Below are positions 13,360 to 16,665 of a DNA stretch of 16,665 nt, one piece after another (positions within the stretch are counted from its first letter, which is position 1; the number at the start of each line of letters is the position of its first letter). The stretch spans positions 1 through 16,665 of the forward strand of contig CAZEAC010000100.1 of NCBI GenBank assembly GCA_964510065.1, written 5' to 3'. Made by a program: the position numbers and the translations under genes. The stretch is from CAZEAC01 sp964510065 (GTDB lineage Bacteria > Bdellovibrionota_C > UBA2361 > CAIXSY01). The notes under the pieces are model-generated. The model worked only from the letters and a program-made list of their open reading frames with translations. It had not been told where the DNA came from and did no database searches.

Positions 13360-13495
13360 CGAAGTATTCCGGCTTTTCTCATCTCTGTACTCATCGTGTC
13401 TCTGTGGTTTTTTTTTGAAAGTAAAATAAACCACAGAGGCACAGAGAGCACCGAGCTAGAAGAGAATGTAAGGATAATTTATTTCGTTGACAGAG
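13351..13495 (-). repeat. Palindromic MITE-like repeat, copy B (inverted)
   Basis: Ends CTGTTAACGAAG (from 13353) and TTCGTTGACAGAG (13483-13495) are inverted copies of one another. The inner stem is GTGTCTCTGTGGTTT (13396-13410) with AAACCACAGAGGCAC (13428-13442), one G/T mismatch. Read on the - strand it aligns with copies A and C, including the TTTCAAAAA loop. The left end supplies the stop of the STAS-like gene and the right end the last four codons and stop of the Hpt-REC gene. Confidence 0.8.
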
Positions 13496-14681
13496 AACTG
13501 ACTGACTCTTTCTTGAGCACTTTGGTAACAGTCGCTTCCAATTGCTCAAACTTTACCGGCTTTACAATATATCCTTCGCACCCTTCCCTAAATGAGCCTA
13601 AGACTGATTCGCTAGAGTCTTCCGAAGTAATCATTATGACTTTTGCCGAACGCTGCAGCGAGTTTACCTCGCGGTCATCTTCAGCCTTCCTTACCTGGCG
13701 AAGAACCTCATTGCCATCAAGGTTCGGCATCATGATATCAAGACATATCAAATCAAATGGCACACCTTCTTCGAGCGCCAGAGAATAGGCAATCAGCCCC
13801 TCAAATCCATCGTTTACGCAGACACATTCGCCATATTTCTCGAGGCAGCGCTGAAGAGTGAGCCGGGTGGTTACCTCATCTTCGACAATGAGAATGCGCG
13901 ATCTCGCGTTCGCTATTTGTGTTTGTCCGCTTACTTTCTTGAGGGTCGCTTCTGAGGCTGCGCTTTTCTCAACCTTTACCTTTGGAGAGAAGTTAATTTC
14001 AGCAAACGTATCAAATATAGAATTACCAAGCTCATCGTATGTTTTTTGACTGCCAAAAATTACCTGTAGCGTTTCTTCTGTGTTGTCACGGCGAATTGCG
14101 CTGTAGTCAGGAAGCGTAACAATGTGAGTGCCGACCTGCGCGATATCTTCGTAGAGTGGAAGATTATTAAAGTCGTTCTCTGATATTGTCGAGGTGATTA
14201 CCTTCTCAATTCTATAATATTTGAAGGACTTAGCGTCACATTGTATGAATCGCTTAAATTGCTCAACTGAAAGATCACAGCGAACTGATGCTTTGGCGAC
14301 CTGCCCACCTGCTAACTGATTGGCAGCAATTTGCTTAAAAACTTCTACGAGTGAATGCAAAGGTGAAGGATCTGTATTACCACCAAGATATTGGAGTAAC
14401 GCCGAGACCGAATGTAGGCATGCATCGACAAGTTCCTTAGTCATTACGCCCTTGCCCTGGCGCACGTAATCAAGCGAAGTCTCGAGATGATGGACAAGTG
14501 ATTGGCAGTCTTCGTATCCCATCATTCCGAAAGCGCCTTTAACGTTGTGCGCAAATCGGAACATTTGGTGGACACCATTACGATCTTCAGCTCCTTGCTT
14601 AAGATTGTCTTCTGCACGAAGGAGCTCAGTCTCGAGGCTTTCGAGGTTCTCTTGAATGCTTTCTAAAACGTCGCCAAACAT
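13479..14681 (-). CDS. Hpt-REC hybrid phosphorelay protein
   Basis: A 400-aa protein. Residues 1-105 are an Hpt domain with H45 in MFRFAHNVKGAFGMMG. Residues 115-255 form a middle region that I do not recognise with certainty; its pattern (a strand with F-K-Y-Y-R-I, then LYEDIAQVGTHIVTLPDY) recalls the alpha/beta module found after P1 in some CheA proteins. Residues 262-388 are a receiver with E267/D268, phosphoacceptor D315 (LDIMMP), T352 and K374 (VKPV). There is no kinase domain, so the protein needs phosphate from another kinase, plausibly the nearby CheA core. It is divergent from the downstream MCP gene. The final residues S-L-S-T-K and the stop come from repeat copy B, so the original C-terminus may have been different. 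No Shine-Dalgarno is seen at the ATG. Confidence 0.85.
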   Translation of the reverse strand: MFGDVLESIQENLESLETELLRAEDNLKQGAEDRNGVHQMFRFAHNVKGAFGMMGYEDCQSLVHHLETSLDYVRQGKGVMTKELVDACLHSVSALLQYLGGNTDPSPLHSLVEVFKQIAANQLAGGQVAKASVRCDLSVEQFKRFIQCDAKSFKYYRIEKVITSTISENDFNNLPLYEDIAQVGTHIVTLPDYSAIRRDNTEETLQVIFGSQKTYDELGNSIFDTFAEINFSPKVKVEKSAASEATLKKVSGQTQIANARSRILIVEDEVTTRLTLQRCLEKYGECVCVNDGFEGLIAYSLALEEGVPFDLICLDIMMPNLDGNEVLRQVRKAEDDREVNSLQRSAKVIMITSEDSSESVLGSFREGCEGYIVKPVKFEQLEATVTKVLKKESVSSLSTK

Positions 14682-14791
14682 TATTTTATCAATTAAGAAA
14701 TTTCTAAGCCATTCTTCCGGATTTTGGGCAACGTCTCTGGTGAAAGTATTCGACAGGTACCAGCACAGACTAAAGACCTCAATTTGAAAAG

Positions 14792-14819
14792 TAAAGTTGC
14801 AAATCGTTTAAGCCGTTTA
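14792..14819 (+). promoter_or_regulatory. Sigma-28 (FliA)-like promoter for the membrane MCP gene
   Basis: TAAAGTTG (14792-14799) matches the -35 consensus TAAAGTTT at 7 of 8 positions, and GCCGTTTA (14812-14819) matches GCCGATAA at 6 of 8. The spacer is 12 nt against the usual 11. It ends 39 bp before the MCP start, in the correct orientation. Many chemoreceptor genes use this sigma factor. No flagellar gene is in the window to support it. Confidence 0.5.
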
Positions 14820-14858
14820 CCTAGATTGGAAGATTGTGAAAACAGCTGAGAATGCCCT

Positions 14859-16073
14859 ATGCGAGCACGCAGACTTTTTAAGAGGCTAATTATTCCCACC
14901 TCCGTATTCGCGTTACATGCGGTGTCTCTCATTTTCATTTTGCGACTTTTTATACCTGTCTCTCCTACTGAACAGTCACAAGGGGTGATTGAGCCACTTG
15001 CGGCGATTCTCCTTCTTACTAATACCTGTTTCGTTATCGTGACCGCACTTGTTTTTAGTCGGTTTCGGCGCGAGGGGGAGTCTGCGAGTGACGACGTGAA
15101 GGCTAAATGTCACAAGCTGATTGAAACTCAGGAGATTATCGTCTCTGCAGCTAAACAGTCGAATGAAGGGGCAGAGGCTATCGCGAAAGTCACCTCCGAG
15201 CAGTCCGAGCGTATTCGTGACGCGAGTCTCGCGCTCAAAGATATTTCACAATTGGCGATAGCAAACTCGGAAAATGCTCAGGAGGCGCACACCTTGGTCG
15301 CAAAAGTTGCATTACTGTCGTCTACTGGGCTTGAAGAGATTGGCGAGATGGCCACTCAGATGGAGCAAATTCTTAAGAGCTCTCATACCATCCATGATGT
15401 AACCAAGGTTATTGAGGGCATCGCCTTTCAGACAAATCTTCTTGCGCTCAATGCTGCAGTTGAAGCAGCTCATGCCGGGGAGGCAGGCAAGGGATTCACG
15501 GTCGTAGCGGAGGAAGTTAGAAGCCTTGCTGGCCGAAGCTCCAAAGCCGCACAAGCGACCACGGCGACGATAACTGAGTCAGAAAAAGCTGTGCGCGAGA
15601 GCGCCGCAGCGTGTAAGAAGGTAGTGAAGTGTCTCCAAAACATATCTGAACTTGCAAATCAGTCTGACGAGAAGACCACAAAAATCGCCATGTCAAATTC
15701 CAATCAAGCTGCGGGATTGGAAAAAATGTCAGGGATAGTCAGTCAGCTTAGCTATATTACAGAGCAAAATGCGGCCTCGTCACAAACTGCGGCCGCAGTA
15801 ATGCCGGTTATCGTTGGGAAGCTGAATGAGCAGCTGATCCTCATGAACAGCCTGATTGGAAAGGCGTCCGAGGTCCTCAGTACAAGTGCGTATAGCAGTG
15901 CCATGGAAAATCAGCCGAGCTCCCAAAACGATTCTGCGGAGACGCCATCCGGGCGGGTCTCCTTTGATGACATGATGGCAGGTAAGAGTCTTTATGATCA
16001 ATCGATCATTGTAGATGAGTCAGGGAGTAACAATAACAACCAAAAGGGCCCAGACGATCTCCTTGGCTTTTAA
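14859..16073 (+). CDS. Membrane methyl-accepting protein without a periplasmic sensor domain
   Basis: A 404-aa chemoreceptor. Two transmembrane helices (about 8-33 and 46-68) are joined by a loop of only about 12 residues, so there is no ligand-binding domain, and no HAMP domain follows. The MCP signalling coiled coil has the hairpin tip EGIAFQTNLLALNAAVEAAH (186-205) and GFTVVAEEVRSLAGRSS. H205 replaces the common Arg of the E-A-A-R-A-G-E tip. The C-terminus has an unstructured Ser/Asn-rich tail ending DDLLGF. It may sense membrane state or act through a partner. It is divergent from the Hpt-REC gene and followed after 36 nt by a CheY-like gene. A sigma-28-like promoter lies upstream. The ATG at 14859 starts the positively charged N-terminus (MRARRLFKR) expected before the first helix. 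Confidence 0.9.
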   Translation: MRARRLFKRLIIPTSVFALHAVSLIFILRLFIPVSPTEQSQGVIEPLAAILLLTNTCFVIVTALVFSRFRREGESASDDVKAKCHKLIETQEIIVSAAKQSNEGAEAIAKVTSEQSERIRDASLALKDISQLAIANSENAQEAHTLVAKVALLSSTGLEEIGEMATQMEQILKSSHTIHDVTKVIEGIAFQTNLLALNAAVEAAHAGEAGKGFTVVAEEVRSLAGRSSKAAQATTATITESEKAVRESAAACKKVVKCLQNISELANQSDEKTTKIAMSNSNQAAGLEKMSGIVSQLSYITEQNAASSQTAAAVMPVIVGKLNEQLILMNSLIGKASEVLSTSAYSSAMENQPSSQNDSAETPSGRVSFDDMMAGKSLYDQSIIVDESGSNNNNQKGPDDLLGF

Positions 16074-16109
16074 GTGCAGAGCAAATATTGAATTGGAGGA
16101 TATAGACCT

Positions 16110-16481
16110 ATGTCAAGAAAAAAGGCGCTCGTTCAAGATGACCAACCGGCAATGCGTGCAGCGGCAGCAAGCTTACTGGCGCTCAACGGTTTTGATGTTG
16201 ACCAGGCCGAGGATGGTGCGAAAGGCATGGCAATGGCCAAGACCAATAAGTATGACATTATTTTCTCGGATATCGAGATGCCTAATATGAATGGCTTTGA
16301 ATTCCTTGCGCGCATGAAAAAAGATCCGAACCTTGCGAGTGTTCCAATTGTCATGTGCACGACTCTAAGCAAGCCCGATCAAATTGAGAAGGCGCGGCAG
16401 CTTGGTGCCGTATCATATGTCGTAAAGCCCATGAAGCCGGAAACTCTCGAGCGTGCCTTAAAAAATGCCAAACTAATCTAG
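16110..16481 (+). CDS. CheY-like single-domain response regulator
   Basis: A 123-aa receiver. Acidic residues D10/D11 (LVQDDQP), phosphoacceptor D54 (FSDIEMP), Thr T84 and K106 (VVKPM) are all present, so it should be phosphorylated. The order V-Q-D-D instead of the usual V-D-D-S is a small variation. A clear GGAGG (16095-16099) lies 10 nt before the ATG. It is 36 nt downstream of the membrane MCP gene and probably in one transcript with it. Its sequence differs from the cheY of the central operon, so it is unlikely to be a recent duplicate. The stop TAG lies in the left end of repeat copy C. Confidence 0.92.
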   Translation: MSRKKALVQDDQPAMRAAAASLLALNGFDVDQAEDGAKGMAMAKTNKYDIIFSDIEMPNMNGFEFLARMKKDPNLASVPIVMCTTLSKPDQIEKARQLGAVSYVVKPMKPETLERALKNAKLI

Positions 16482-16613
16482 TACACTGTAAACGAAATAA
16501 TGTTACCTTCTTCTCGGTTCTATCTCTGTGATATTTTGCTTTCAAAAAACCACAGAGGTCACAGAGAGCACAGAGATGAGAAGAGTCAGAAAGCTTCGTT
16601 AACAGAGTACTAG
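16478..16613 (+). repeat. Palindromic MITE-like repeat, copy C
   Basis: Ends CTAGTACACTGTAAACGAA (16478-16496) and its inverted counterpart at 16595-16613 differ at two positions. The interior has ATCTCTGTG pairing with CACAGAGAT, the TTTTGCTTTCAAAAAA loop and ACCACAGAGG as in copy A, but most of the left inner arm is missing, probably by deletion. The outer CTAG on both sides is either part of the repeat or a perfect 4-bp target duplication. The left CTAG contains the stop of the preceding gene. Confidence 0.8.
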
Positions 16614-16665
16614 GGAACCTCTGAAAAACCCGCAGAGCGGAGCGCGTAGCGCCCGCTCACGGATT
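16614..16665. mobile_element. Possible end of an insertion sequence, cut by the window edge
   Basis: Directly after a CTAG comes GGAACCTCTGAAAAACCC, which resembles terminal repeats of some IS5-type elements, followed by a GC-rich imperfect hairpin (about 16635-16660). No transposase is visible because the window ends. This is a weak call from pattern memory. Confidence 0.2.

Noticed and set aside
13396..13788. 130-codon + strand ORF starting in repeat copy B with an N-H-R-G-T-E-S-T-E peptide
   Set aside because: The peptide is translated from the repeat, and the rest is antisense to the Hpt-REC gene. Such repeat-derived ORFs are a frequent annotation artefact.
14694..14707. AGAAATTTCT palindrome upstream of the Hpt-REC gene
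   Set aside because: Short A/T-rich palindrome with asymmetric flanks; no further support as an operator.
12160..16613. The three repeats as a CRISPR array or as intrinsic terminators
   Set aside because: They are kilobases apart and differ in orientation, so not CRISPR. No T-tract follows the stems, so classical intrinsic termination is not supported.

Overview
The window looks like chromosomal DNA of a free-living Gram-negative bacterium of moderate GC content. Its content is dominated by chemosensory signalling genes. Chemotaxis operons of this kind, with CheX and soluble chemoreceptors, are common in deltaproteobacterial and related lineages, but nothing here fixes the taxon. No rRNA, tRNA, CRISPR array, phage gene or complete transposase gene was seen.

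Left part (112-3206): an AarF/UbiB-type (ABC1) atypical kinase gene on the + strand faces two - strand genes, a DUF115-like protein and a BNR/Asp-box sialidase-like protein. These two lie at the tail of the chemotaxis operon.

Centre (3218-11459, all - strand): a tightly packed chemotaxis operon. In transcription order it holds a CheA P1 (Hpt) gene, a P1-less CheA with two CheW-like domains, cheW, a soluble chemoreceptor (truncated haemoglobin, three tandem PAS domains, MCP domain), cheY, cheB, cheR and cheX, then the sialidase-like and DUF115-like genes. Most junctions are 4-nt overlaps or gaps under 20 nt. The receptor probably senses O2, NO or redox state through haem and passes the signal through CheW to CheA. 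CheY and CheB are the phosphate acceptors, CheR/CheB give adaptation and CheX is the likely CheY-P phosphatase.

Right part (11777-16481): scattered genes with the same theme: a small 4-TM membrane protein, a stand-alone Hpt protein, a STAS-like protein, an Hpt-REC hybrid, a membrane MCP without a real sensor domain, and a CheY-like regulator downstream of it. The MCP has a sigma-28-like promoter. The window therefore has three Hpt modules near a kinase that lacks its own.

Three copies (about 135-150 bp) of a palindromic MITE-like repeat sit at gene 3' ends in the right part and overlap or supply stop codons. The most striking points are the split CheA (one T would restore a single gene), the truncated-globin/triple-PAS receptor with a strong internal ribosome binding site after the globin, the repeats at stop codons, and the glycan-type genes on the chemotaxis operon tail.
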